Assembly: GCA_900770865.1 (NCBI GenBank)
Contig: CAAGLU010000094.1
Coordinates: 1 to 7,569 of the forward strand
Direction of reading: 5' to 3'
Origin: an uncultured Atopobiaceae bacterium
GTDB lineage: Bacteria > Actinomycetota > Coriobacteriia > Coriobacteriales > Atopobiaceae
DNA length: 7,569 nucleotides
This document shows, piece by piece, positions 1 to 5,626 of this stretch. The notes beneath the pieces were generated by a model. That model searched no databases and had not been told where the DNA came from. It saw only the letters and a list, made by a program, of their open reading frames with translations. A program made the position numbers and the translations under genes. The stretch's first letter is position 1, and every line of letters begins with the position of its first letter.

Positions 1-2
1 AT

Positions 3-41
3 ACGCCCCCTGCCGGGCCCGTGGGAAGGGCCGAGGGGCGT
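3..41 (-). terminator. Possible terminator stem after the phosphohexomutase gene
   Basis: ACGCCCC (3-9) pairs perfectly with GGGGCGT (35-41), and inside it GGCCC (16-20) pairs with GGGCC (28-32), with an uneven internal loop between. It starts 26 nt after the stop codon of the last gene, where an intrinsic terminator would be expected. The U-tract that would prove it lies beyond the window edge, so this could also be a simple GC-rich structure. Confidence 0.5.
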
Positions 42-66
42 CTCCACACCTCCTACACAACCGGGC

Positions 67-1470
67 TCATGCGCCCGCGCGCACCATGCCGCAGGAGGCG
101 TCCAGGAGGCGGTCGCGCTCGCCCTCAGTCGGCGCCTCGGAATATACCCTCACCACCGGGTCTGACCTGGACGGGCGCATAAGGACCCAGGACCCGTCAT
201 CGAACTGGAGGCGCAGGCCGTCGGCATGGCTGACCTCCACGGGACGACGTCCTGCCACGGACCCAGGATTCAGGCCAGGCAGGACATTGCGGAAGGCCTG
301 CGTGGCTGCCGGATCAAGGCGCACGTCTCGCCGCGTGTAACGCATGTGGCCGATCTTATCGCCCATGTCACTAACCAGCTGACGCAAACTCCTGCCGCTC
401 TTAGCCACCAGCTCGACCACCAGCAAGCACACGAGCAGGCCATCTCTCTCACAAAGGTGGGACGGAAACGCAAGGCCACCGTATTCCTCGGCGCCCAGCA
501 CCACGTCTCCCTCGAGCATTTCTCTATATATACGAGAGAAGCCAACGGGGACTGAGGTGAGTCCGCAGCCCAGACGCTCTGCCTGGCGCGCGATGCGCGC
601 CGAGCACGTAAGCGTAACAACCACGCGACCGGACTCGCCGCGGTTCTCAACAAGATGGCCAAGAACCAGGGGCGACAGCTCATGCGGCAGCAGAATATTG
701 CCGTTCTCGTCCACCACGCCCGCACGGTCCCCATCACCATCGAGGAGAAACCCTATGTTTGCGCCTGTTGAGGAGACCGTCTCCTCGCACTCATCCGCCC
801 AGGGGTCGCAAGGCTCGGGATGGAGCCCGCAGAAGTCCTCGCATGCGTCGGCGTGAATCTCCGTCACGTTGCAGCCCAGACGCTCGAGCGCAAAGGCAAG
901 CACGCTAGCGCCGGCACCATACATGGGGTCGACCACAACTTTGAGACCCGCCGCCGCAATGGCCGGACCATCGACCAGCGTAATTAGATTATCGAGGTAC
1001 GGCCCAATGAAGTTCGCCGTTTGAAAGCTTCCGCTATCGACGGGCGGCTCCAACGAGATGTGCTGCTCGACCGCATCAAGGAACTCGCGCGACACGGGAC
1101 CGCCGTCCGCGCCACGAACAATAAGGCCCCCGTACTCGCAAGAACGCTCGCTTGCCGTGAGCATGACCACGCCGATGGCGTCGTCCCTCTTCGAGCAGCA
1201 CCAAGACACACAGGGCGTGGGGCACGGCCTGTCGGAGACAATTGCATGCAGTCCAAAGGACGCGAGCACACCGGCGGCCGCACGAGCATACTCAGCAGAG
1301 TTGTGGCGGGTATCGAATCCAACAAGAACCGTGGCGCCAGGATGAGCCTCGGCCCAGAGAAGGCCAAGCGCGTCGGCAACGCGCCTGACGCCTGCCTCGT
1401 CGAACCCGTCATCGAGGCGCGCTTGCCAACCATCGGCACCAAATCTAATTATGTTAGGACGCCTATCCAA
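67..1470 (-). CDS. Divergent alpha-D-phosphohexomutase (phosphoglucomutase/phosphomannomutase family)
   Basis: Predicted cytosolic enzyme that moves phosphate between C6 and C1 of a hexose phosphate. With galU immediately upstream, glucose-6-phosphate to glucose-1-phosphate is the likeliest reaction, but mannose phosphate cannot be excluded. The 467-residue length is normal for the family. Visible landmarks are an N-terminal FGADGW (10-15), a catalytic serine loop TASERS (105-110, usually TASHNP), a metal loop DGDGDR (244-249), a sugar loop GAEEYGG (326-332, usually GEESGG/H) and a phosphate loop RPSRSDP (432-438, usually RPSGTEP) followed by RVYSEA. All four domains are present, so it looks like a full-length gene. 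It carries 15 cysteines, several clustered at 83-92. The start is TTG: an in-frame TAA lies two codons upstream, no other start precedes FGADGW, and GGTGA sits 8 nt upstream. The start overlaps the galU stop by 8 nt, suggesting translational coupling. Family is sure; substrate is not. Confidence 0.9.
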   Translation of the reverse strand: MDRRPNIIRFGADGWQARLDDGFDEAGVRRVADALGLLWAEAHPGATVLVGFDTRHNSAEYARAAAGVLASFGLHAIVSDRPCPTPCVSWCCSKRDDAIGVVMLTASERSCEYGGLIVRGADGGPVSREFLDAVEQHISLEPPVDSGSFQTANFIGPYLDNLITLVDGPAIAAAGLKVVVDPMYGAGASVLAFALERLGCNVTEIHADACEDFCGLHPEPCDPWADECEETVSSTGANIGFLLDGDGDRAGVVDENGNILLPHELSPLVLGHLVENRGESGRVVVTLTCSARIARQAERLGCGLTSVPVGFSRIYREMLEGDVVLGAEEYGGLAFPSHLCERDGLLVCLLVVELVAKSGRSLRQLVSDMGDKIGHMRYTRRDVRLDPAATQAFRNVLPGLNPGSVAGRRPVEVSHADGLRLQFDDGSWVLMRPSRSDPVVRVYSEAPTEGERDRLLDASCGMVRAGA

Positions 1471-2359
1471 GAGTTACGTCACCAAGAGCTTCGCGGAACG
1501 CCTCTGCGGTCTGGGGATTCTTGATGGCCATGCGCGCATTTGTCGCAGCCCAGGCAGCGGGAGTACCGGTATCACACCCCTCTGCGGGATCCACCACCAG
1601 TGCGTACATCTCCTCCTCGGCGAGGAGTCGCTGCATGGAGTCCGTCAGCTGAATCTCGTTGCCTGCACCCGGTGCCTGCGTGGCAAGAAGCTCCATGATG
1701 CGGGGCGAGAGGAGATAGCGGCCAACGATGAACAGGTGCGAGGGGGCATCCTCGGGCTTGGGCTTCTCGACGAGTCCCGTCACCTTCCAGACGGCACCCT
1801 CGTCCTCCTCGCCAGCCTGTGCACCCTCGAGGTGGCCAACGCACTGGCCAGCAATGATGCCATAGCGGCTCACCTGGTCTGCCGGCACTGGTGCGACAGC
1901 GATGACCGAGGCGCCGTTGTGCTCGCGGGAAACCTGGGCCATGCGCACGCACATCTGCTTATCCGGCACAAAGTAGTCACCGAGGAGCACGAAGAAGGGC
2001 TCGCCGTCGATCTTGTCGGCAGCACAGTGGACGGCATGGCCGAGTCCGCGCGGATTGTCCTGGTAGACAAAGGAGACCGGCAGAGTGGAGGCCTCGTGCA
2101 CGCGATCTGCCGCCTCACCCTTGCCCCGCTCGCGCAGCATGGACTCAAACTCCTCGTCGACAGAAAAGTACTGCTCGATCTGCGGCTTCTCGCGCGAGTT
2201 TACGATCACGACGCCATCGACGCCTGCGGGCTCAAGCGCCTCCTCAACAACATACTGGAGGATGGGCTTGTCGAGCACGGGCAGAAGCTCCTTGGGCATG
2301 CACCTCGTTGCGGGCAGAAAGCGCGTGCCAAGACCTGCTGCCGGGATAATTGCCTTCAT
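1463..2359 (-). CDS. galU: UTP-glucose-1-phosphate uridylyltransferase (UDP-glucose pyrophosphorylase)
   Basis: Cytosolic nucleotidyltransferase that joins UTP and glucose-1-phosphate to give UDP-glucose and pyrophosphate. The 298-residue protein has the GalU order of motifs: nucleotide-binding AAGLGTRFLPATR (7-19) with PKELLPVLDKP just after, RGLGHAV (104-110), the metal-binding aspartate in LLGDYF (125-130, usually LLGDD), RYGII (165-169), GLVEKP (195-200), GRYLLSP (213-219) and GAGNEIQLTD (231-240), ending with DTG near 263. The frame stays open upstream to 2527. I chose ATG 2359 because the conserved N-terminus MKAIIPAAG begins there and AAGGGA lies 11 nt before it; the 56 upstream codons look like non-coding sequence. 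The next gene overlaps its stop codon by 8 nt and probably supplies its glucose-1-phosphate. A DtxR-box-like sequence lies 72-90 nt upstream of the start, so metal-dependent control is possible but unproven. Confidence 0.95.
   Translation of the reverse strand: MKAIIPAAGLGTRFLPATRCMPKELLPVLDKPILQYVVEEALEPAGVDGVVIVNSREKPQIEQYFSVDEEFESMLRERGKGEAADRVHEASTLPVSFVYQDNPRGLGHAVHCAADKIDGEPFFVLLGDYFVPDKQMCVRMAQVSREHNGASVIAVAPVPADQVSRYGIIAGQCVGHLEGAQAGEEDEGAVWKVTGLVEKPKPEDAPSHLFIVGRYLLSPRIMELLATQAPGAGNEIQLTDSMQRLLAEEEMYALVVDPAEGCDTGTPAAWAATNARMAIKNPQTAEAFREALGDVTLG
1479..1483 (-). promoter_or_regulatory. Shine-Dalgarno-like site for the TTG start inside galU
   Basis: GGTGA lies 8 nt before the TTG at 1470 and is inside the last codons of galU. 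Together with the in-frame TAA at 1474-1476 it supports TTG as the real start of the phosphohexomutase and suggests coupled translation with galU. Confidence 0.55.
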
Positions 2360-2430
2360 AGTGCGTATGTTCCCTTCGGTAGTGGGCAGTTTGGGCATAA
2401 ATCGCCAGACACACCATACCCCCGCGTGCG

Positions 2431-2449
2431 CGCGGATAGCCTTACCTTC
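2431..2449 (-). promoter_or_regulatory. DtxR/IdeR-box-like sequence upstream of galU
   Basis: The minus-strand 19-mer GAAGGTAAGGCTATCCGCG matches the classical DtxR box TWAGGTTAGSCTAACCTWA (from memory) at 13 of 19 positions, mostly in the central core AGGTAAGGCTATCC. Each half-site core (GGTAAG, CTATCC) differs from the ideal by one base. It lies between the dtxR-like gene and galU, 72 nt before the galU start codon. No convincing -35/-10 pair accompanies it. The site is a prediction from one visual match and could be chance. Confidence 0.35.
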
Positions 2450-2455
2450 TCTTAG

Positions 2456-2471
2456 CGGCGGCCCTCCGCCG
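2456..2471 (-). terminator. GC hairpin after the dtxR-like gene
   Basis: CGGCGG (2456-2461) and CCGCCG (2466-2471) form a 6-bp stem with a 4-nt loop, about 70 nt after the dtxR-like stop codon. The downstream RNA is CUAAGAGAAGG, with no U-tract, so termination is doubtful. A second small dyad, CCGCG/CGCGG, lies at 2422-2435. Confidence 0.25.
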
Positions 2472-2539
2472 GACGCACGGTGACAAGCCAGGGCACCATC
2501 ACACGGCGCACACACGGGGCGCACCAAATTGCCATGAGG

Positions 2540-2968
2540 CTAATCTGAGATGGTCACGCCCTGCCTAGCGAGATAGTCAATGAGGCGCGACATGGTATCG
2601 GCAGAAAGAACATGCTCCATGAGGCAGGCTTCCTCGTCTGCCTGCTCTGCCTCGACGCCAAGGTCTGTCTCGAGAAATGCGCGCAGGGCACGGTGAGCGC
2701 GCCACACGATGGCCGCGTACTCCTTGCCCTCTGGCGTAAGCGTCACCCTGCCATAGCGGCTCTGGTTGACCATGCCCTCTTCCTTGAGCATCGAAAGCGC
2801 CTTGTTCACGCTTGCCTTGGATACGTCAAGCTGCTCGGCAACGTCGACGGAGCGAACGCTCCCGTCGGGCTCGCCAGACTCTGTGGACAGCCTGTATATC
2901 GACTCGAGGTAGTCCTCGCCCGCCCTTGTAAGGGCGTGATCGTGATTTCCGTCACCCGTTAGAGCCAT
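2540..2968 (-). CDS. DtxR/MntR-family metal-dependent transcriptional regulator, short two-domain form
   Basis: Predicted cytosolic, metal-activated DNA-binding repressor. The 142-residue protein has an N-terminal winged helix-turn-helix (about 14-80, recognition helix near 51-65) and the helical dimerisation/metal domain (about 83-135). It lacks the SH3-like third domain of DtxR and IdeR, so its length matches MntR. By motif alignment from memory, the metal ligands would be D19 and E22 (EDYLESIY, as in MntR D8/E11), H92, then C115, E118 and H119 (EACLMEH, as in DtxR C102/E105/H106). It therefore combines an MntR-like aspartate with a DtxR-like cysteine, and the metal (Mn or Fe) cannot be called. 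ATG 2968 is chosen because GGGGGAG lies 7 nt upstream and family homology begins soon after. The frame runs open to 3238, but that part is the antisense of the LCP gene tail. It lies 67 nt after the LCP gene. Family confidence is high; target genes are unknown. Confidence 0.93.
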   Translation of the reverse strand: MALTGDGNHDHALTRAGEDYLESIYRLSTESGEPDGSVRSVDVAEQLDVSKASVNKALSMLKEEGMVNQSRYGRVTLTPEGKEYAAIVWRAHRALRAFLETDLGVEAEQADEEACLMEHVLSADTMSRLIDYLARQGVTISD

Positions 2969-2975
2969 GAGAAGT

Positions 2976-2982
2976 CTCCCCC
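2976..2982 (-). promoter_or_regulatory. Ribosome-binding site that fixes the dtxR-like start
   Basis: GGGGGAG lies 7 nt before ATG 2968. It supports this start over the much longer open frame that extends back to 3238 inside the LCP gene. Confidence 0.75.
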
Positions 2983-2992
2983 ATCTTGCTGT

Positions 2993-3009
2993 ACGCGCCC
3001 CCGGCGCGT
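2993..3009 (-). promoter_or_regulatory. Perfect GC dyad in the leader of the dtxR-like gene
   Basis: ACGCGCC (2993-2999) and GGCGCGT (3003-3009) are exact reverse complements around a 3-nt spacer, between the LCP stop and the dtxR-like ribosome-binding site. No U-tract follows on the minus strand, so it is a poor intrinsic terminator. It could be an operator or an mRNA structure. It does not resemble the known AT-rich MntR or DtxR operators. Confidence 0.4.
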
Positions 3010-3020
3010 GTCCTGGAGAC

Positions 3021-3026
3021 ATTATC
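3021..3026 (-). promoter_or_regulatory. Possible -10 element (GATAAT) for the dtxR-like gene
   Basis: GATAAT on the minus strand matches the bacterial -10 consensus TATAAT at five of six positions and lies just after the LCP stop codon. No good -35 hexamer is found at the usual distance. If real, transcription would start just before the dyad at 2993-3009, giving a leader of roughly 45 nt. The support is one hexamer, so confidence is low. Confidence 0.25.
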
Positions 3027-3035
3027 CCCAAGTAA

Positions 3036-4256
3036 TCAATTCTTTGGCGCGGAGGTAGACGAGGAGGCCGTAGATTCGGCAGACTGCGAGGATGCTGTCG
3101 CGGTTGTCGTGGCCGCAGAGGAAGCGTCCGCAGAATTCGTGGCTCCATCTGTGCCGGTATCCGTACCTGTGGACGAGGAACCCTCATCGACGTAGCCGTA
3201 CTGCTCAACGTCAAAGGACGAGGGATCCTCGCCCGCATCGATGACCTTCATCATCTCATCAAGAGCATCCCAGTCGGCAACGACATATGCAACGCCGTCA
3301 ACGTCTTTTGGCTCGGAGGGGACATAGGCGGTGTAAATGTCGTTCTCCGTATCCATGCCCACCATCTCGGATGCCAGGGCCACGATGTCCGAAACCGAGA
3401 GGTCGGTGGAGATGACGTCTGCGGTGGCGTCGACGAGGTTCACGATCTTTGTTGGGTCGTTGGTTGCCAGAAGCTGGTTGAGCATGGCCTTAATAAAGGT
3501 GCGCTGGTGACGCATGCGGGTGTAATCACCATCTGGGAAGTGGCGGCACCTGCAGTAGAAGAGCGCCTGCGCGCCATTGAGCGTCTGGACGCCGGGCTCA
3601 AGCTCGGTGACATCGTCAAAATTCTCGGTGTCCTTCATGTGCTGGTCAACGTCAACCGTCACGCCACCCATGGCATCGGTGAGCGTCGAGAGGCCGTCAA
3701 AGGCAATCTCGGCGTAGTGAGAGATCTGGACGCCGCACTTCTCGCTCACAATCTGCACCATACCGGCGGCGCCATCGTAGGTGTGGACGCCGTTGATCTT
3801 CATGGTGGTGCCCTTCCACTCGACCATGGTGTCGCGCGGAATCGAGAGGAGCGTCACTCGCTTGTTGGGCGGATCAATGCGGGCGAGAATGATGGTGTCG
3901 GCGCGGTAGTCTGTCTCGCCGGGACGACCGTCGGTTCCAAGGAGCAGCACATAGTAGGGGTCGTTCGGAGTATCGGGCGTGCTGTCCGTGGAGGTGTCTG
4001 CCAGACTCTGCTGAAGCTCGGGGGTAATGACCTGGCTGTTGTTCATGCGGGACTGGACGTTGTTGATCCAGAAGGCAAACGCAGCCCCTCCGCCAACGAG
4101 AATCGCAGCCAAGGCAATGACTACGCCGCGCACGACGCTCCTGCGAAGGGTGTGCTTGCGACGCTTATTGCTGTAACGCTCAACGTTGTCGCGGCTGTAC
4201 TCGTCAGGCGCATCGACACCGGAGTCGTTCTCCTCGGTCCTCATGTGCTTGCTCAT
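3036..4256 (-). CDS. LytR-CpsA-Psr (LCP) family cell-wall glycopolymer transferase
   Basis: Predicted membrane-anchored enzyme that transfers polyprenyl-phosphate-linked glycopolymers (teichoic-acid-like or capsular) onto peptidoglycan outside the cell. The 406 residues comprise a charged cytoplasmic N-terminus (1-40, basic NKRRKHTLRR before the membrane), one membrane segment (about 42-63), a short linker, and the LCP domain (about 101-310). Conserved elements are LLLGTDGR (104-111), YRADTIILARID (117-128), LLSIPRDTMV (136-145) and the arginine-rich YTRMRHQRTF (245-254). These contain the Asp/Arg residues known to bind the pyrophosphate head group and Mg. From about 357 to the end lies a Ser/Thr/Ala-rich low-complexity tail, probably an extracellular flexible linker. 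ATG 4256 has GGAG 6 nt upstream; a second ATG four codons in is possible. It begins 32 nt after murA, so the two are probably one transcript. The older annotation as a 'LytR transcriptional attenuator' should not be taken literally. The polymer carried is unknown. Confidence 0.94.
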   Translation of the reverse strand: MSKHMRTEENDSGVDAPDEYSRDNVERYSNKRRKHTLRRSVVRGVVIALAAILVGGGAAFAFWINNVQSRMNNSQVITPELQQSLADTSTDSTPDTPNDPYYVLLLGTDGRPGETDYRADTIILARIDPPNKRVTLLSIPRDTMVEWKGTTMKINGVHTYDGAAGMVQIVSEKCGVQISHYAEIAFDGLSTLTDAMGGVTVDVDQHMKDTENFDDVTELEPGVQTLNGAQALFYCRCRHFPDGDYTRMRHQRTFIKAMLNQLLATNDPTKIVNLVDATADVISTDLSVSDIVALASEMVGMDTENDIYTAYVPSEPKDVDGVAYVVADWDALDEMMKVIDAGEDPSSFDVEQYGYVDEGSSSTGTDTGTDGATNSADASSAATTTATASSQSAESTASSSTSAPKN

Positions 4257-4288
4257 CAGCCGCTCCGTATCCTGTCCGCGCGAGGGAA

Positions 4289-5575
4289 CTAGTCCCTAAT
4301 CGCATCCTCGTCATCGGGAATCGTGTCCCGCTCCGCCTTGGCACCCAGCGAGACAAGCTTGCTCACGAAGCCCTCGTACCCTCGCTCAATATGGTGGATG
4401 GCAGAAACGGTTGTGACGCCATCGGCCACGAGGCCGGCCATGACAAGCGCGGCGCCGCCACGAAGATCCGGCGACTTCACCTGCGTACCCGAGAAACCCG
4501 GCACGCCGTGCACGATGGCATGGTGACCCTCGATGGTGATGTCGGCGCCCATGCGCTGCAGTTCACTTGCAAACATGAAGCGGTTCTCGAAGACGTTCTC
4601 GGTAATGACGCACGAGCCCTTGGCTAGCGCGAGAAGGCACATGGTCTGCGCCTGCATGTCGGTGGGAAAGCCGGGGAAGGGCAGCGTCTGAATGTCTGTG
4701 GGAAGAATGGGGCCCTCGCGCCAGACGGTGCAGCCGTGAGCCTCGCGCTGGACGACAAGGCCCATCTTCTCGAACTTCTTAAGAACAAGCCCAAGGTGAA
4801 TGGGGTCGAACCCGTTCACGGTGACAGGCTTTCCGCAAAGGCCGCCAATAGCCAAGAAGGTACCAGCCTCGATGCGGTCACCCACAACGGTGTGCGTGAC
4901 GGGGTGAAGCTCTCCCACACCCTCGATCTCGATGACCGGCGAACCCGCACCCCTAACCTTTGCACCCATCTCGTTGAGCATGTTTGCCAGGTCGACAATC
5001 TCCGGCTCGCGCGCGGCGTTGTCAATGATGGTGGTTCCCTTTGCGTGAACCGATGCCATCATGAGGTTCTCGGTGGCACCCACACTCGCAAAGGCAAGCG
5101 TAACGGTATTGCCCGTAATTCCATTGGGTGTAGTGGCATGGATGTTGCCGTGCTTGACGTCAAACTGGACGCCAAGCTCTTCGAGCCCAAGGATGTGCAT
5201 ATCGATCTTGCGGGCACCAATGTTGCAGCCACCTGGCATTGCCACAACAGCCTTGCCAAAGCGCGAGATGAGGGGACCGAGAACTGCCGTCGATGCGCGC
5301 ATCTGGGCAACCAGCTCGTATGGGGTCTCCCACTTGTCGACGTTCGAGGTGTCAATTACGAGGGTGTGCTTGTCCAGCACGTCTATGGTGGCGCCAAGTC
5401 GCTTGAGTACCTTACCCATAACGTGGACGTCTGCAATGTTGGGGACGTTCTTCAGCATAGTGACGCCGGGGGCCATGATTGTTGCTGCCATGAGCTTGAG
5501 CGCAGAGTTCTTAGCGCCCTCAACCGTGACCTCGCCTGTTATTTCGTGCCCGCCCTCAACCTTAATAACGTCCAT
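4289..5575 (-). CDS. murA: UDP-N-acetylglucosamine 1-carboxyvinyltransferase
   Basis: Cytosolic enzyme for the first committed step of peptidoglycan synthesis, adding enolpyruvate from phosphoenolpyruvate to UDP-GlcNAc. The 428 residues match the family's usual length. Recognisable catalytic parts are GAKNSALKLMA (20-30, with K22/N23), R93 in QMRAST, the loop GGCNIGARKIDMH (115-127) carrying C117 (equivalent to E. coli C115), PGFPTDMQAQ (301-310, D307 equivalent to D305) and ERGYEGF (397-403, R399 equivalent to R397). Because the loop residue is Cys rather than Asp, the enzyme is predicted to be fosfomycin-sensitive; that is inferred from the motif only. The start ATG 5575 matches the usual beginning of the family and has AGGAGG only 3 nt upstream, a short spacing. 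It lies 51 nt after atpC with a hairpin between them, and 32 nt before the LCP gene. A murA gene downstream of the atp operon is a known arrangement in Gram-positive genomes. Confidence 0.97.
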   Translation of the reverse strand: MDVIKVEGGHEITGEVTVEGAKNSALKLMAATIMAPGVTMLKNVPNIADVHVMGKVLKRLGATIDVLDKHTLVIDTSNVDKWETPYELVAQMRASTAVLGPLISRFGKAVVAMPGGCNIGARKIDMHILGLEELGVQFDVKHGNIHATTPNGITGNTVTLAFASVGATENLMMASVHAKGTTIIDNAAREPEIVDLANMLNEMGAKVRGAGSPVIEIEGVGELHPVTHTVVGDRIEAGTFLAIGGLCGKPVTVNGFDPIHLGLVLKKFEKMGLVVQREAHGCTVWREGPILPTDIQTLPFPGFPTDMQAQTMCLLALAKGSCVITENVFENRFMFASELQRMGADITIEGHHAIVHGVPGFSGTQVKSPDLRGGAALVMAGLVADGVTTVSAIHHIERGYEGFVSKLVSLGAKAERDTIPDDEDAIRD

Positions 5576-5578
5576 GTT

Positions 5579-5584
5579 CCTCCT
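5579..5584 (-). promoter_or_regulatory. murA ribosome-binding site with short spacing
   Basis: AGGAGG is a perfect Shine-Dalgarno core but is only 3 nt from ATG 5575. The usual spacing is 5-9 nt, and such tight spacing can lower initiation. The start itself is secure from the conserved N-terminus. Confidence 0.7.
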
Positions 5585-5595
5585 GCATACAGCAA

Positions 5596-5619
5596 GCGAC
5601 CCCGCTTTCGCGGGGCCGC
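5596..5619 (-). terminator. GAAA-loop hairpin between atpC and murA (weak terminator, attenuator or stabiliser)
   Basis: CCCCGC (5600-5605) and GCGGGG (5610-5615) form a perfect 6-bp stem. After one mismatch, three further pairs (5596-5598 with 5617-5619) extend it. Read on the transcribed strand the loop is GAAA, a stable GNRA tetraloop. It begins 7 nt after the atpC stop and ends about 20 nt before murA. The following RNA (UCGCUUGCUGU) is only mildly U-rich, so termination, if any, is probably partial. It may instead block 3' decay of the atp message. Confidence 0.55.
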
Positions 5620-5626
5620 CTGGGTC

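Larger units (their letters stand above)
2360..2539. other. 180-nt intergenic region between the dtxR-like gene and galU
   Basis: This is the longest gap in the window. It holds two small GC hairpins (2456-2471 and 2422-2435), the DtxR-box-like site (2431-2449), a lone TANNNT hexamer TATGGT (2413-2418, minus strand) without a -35, and the galU ribosome-binding site AAGGGA (2371-2376). I see no credible small gene in it: the open frame through it lacks a supported start and reads as low-quality Arg/Gly/Pro-rich sequence. It probably carries the galU promoter. Confidence 0.5.

Noticed and set aside
1451..2455. Plus-strand open frame (334 codons) opposite galU
   Set aside because: It mirrors the galU reading frame, ends in non-coding sequence and encodes a His/Leu/Arg-rich product without motifs. 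galU on the minus strand is certain.
2481..2486. TTGTCA (minus strand) as a -35 box for galU
   Set aside because: It matches the consensus at five of six positions, but no -10-like hexamer lies 16-18 nt downstream; that position is in the GC hairpin.
2501..2524. Near-direct repeat of ACACGG..CGCAC before the end of the dtxR-like gene
   Set aside because: Two imperfect short copies in GC-rich sequence; too short and degenerate to call a repeat element or operator.
3039..3186. Low-complexity DNA in the LCP tail as a tandem repeat or phase-variable tract
   Set aside because: The residues are biased to Ser/Thr/Ala, but I saw no exact repeated nucleotide unit or homopolymer run that would slip.
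2969..3238. A 90-residue N-terminal extension of the dtxR-like protein
   Set aside because: The extension reads as Arg/Pro-rich sequence from another frame of the LCP tail, while a strong ribosome-binding site and the family's normal N-terminus support the start at 2968.
3507..4292. Plus-strand open frame (261 codons) opposite the LCP gene
   Set aside because: Antisense shadow of the conserved LCP domain and transmembrane region, with no independent motif or ribosome-binding site noted.
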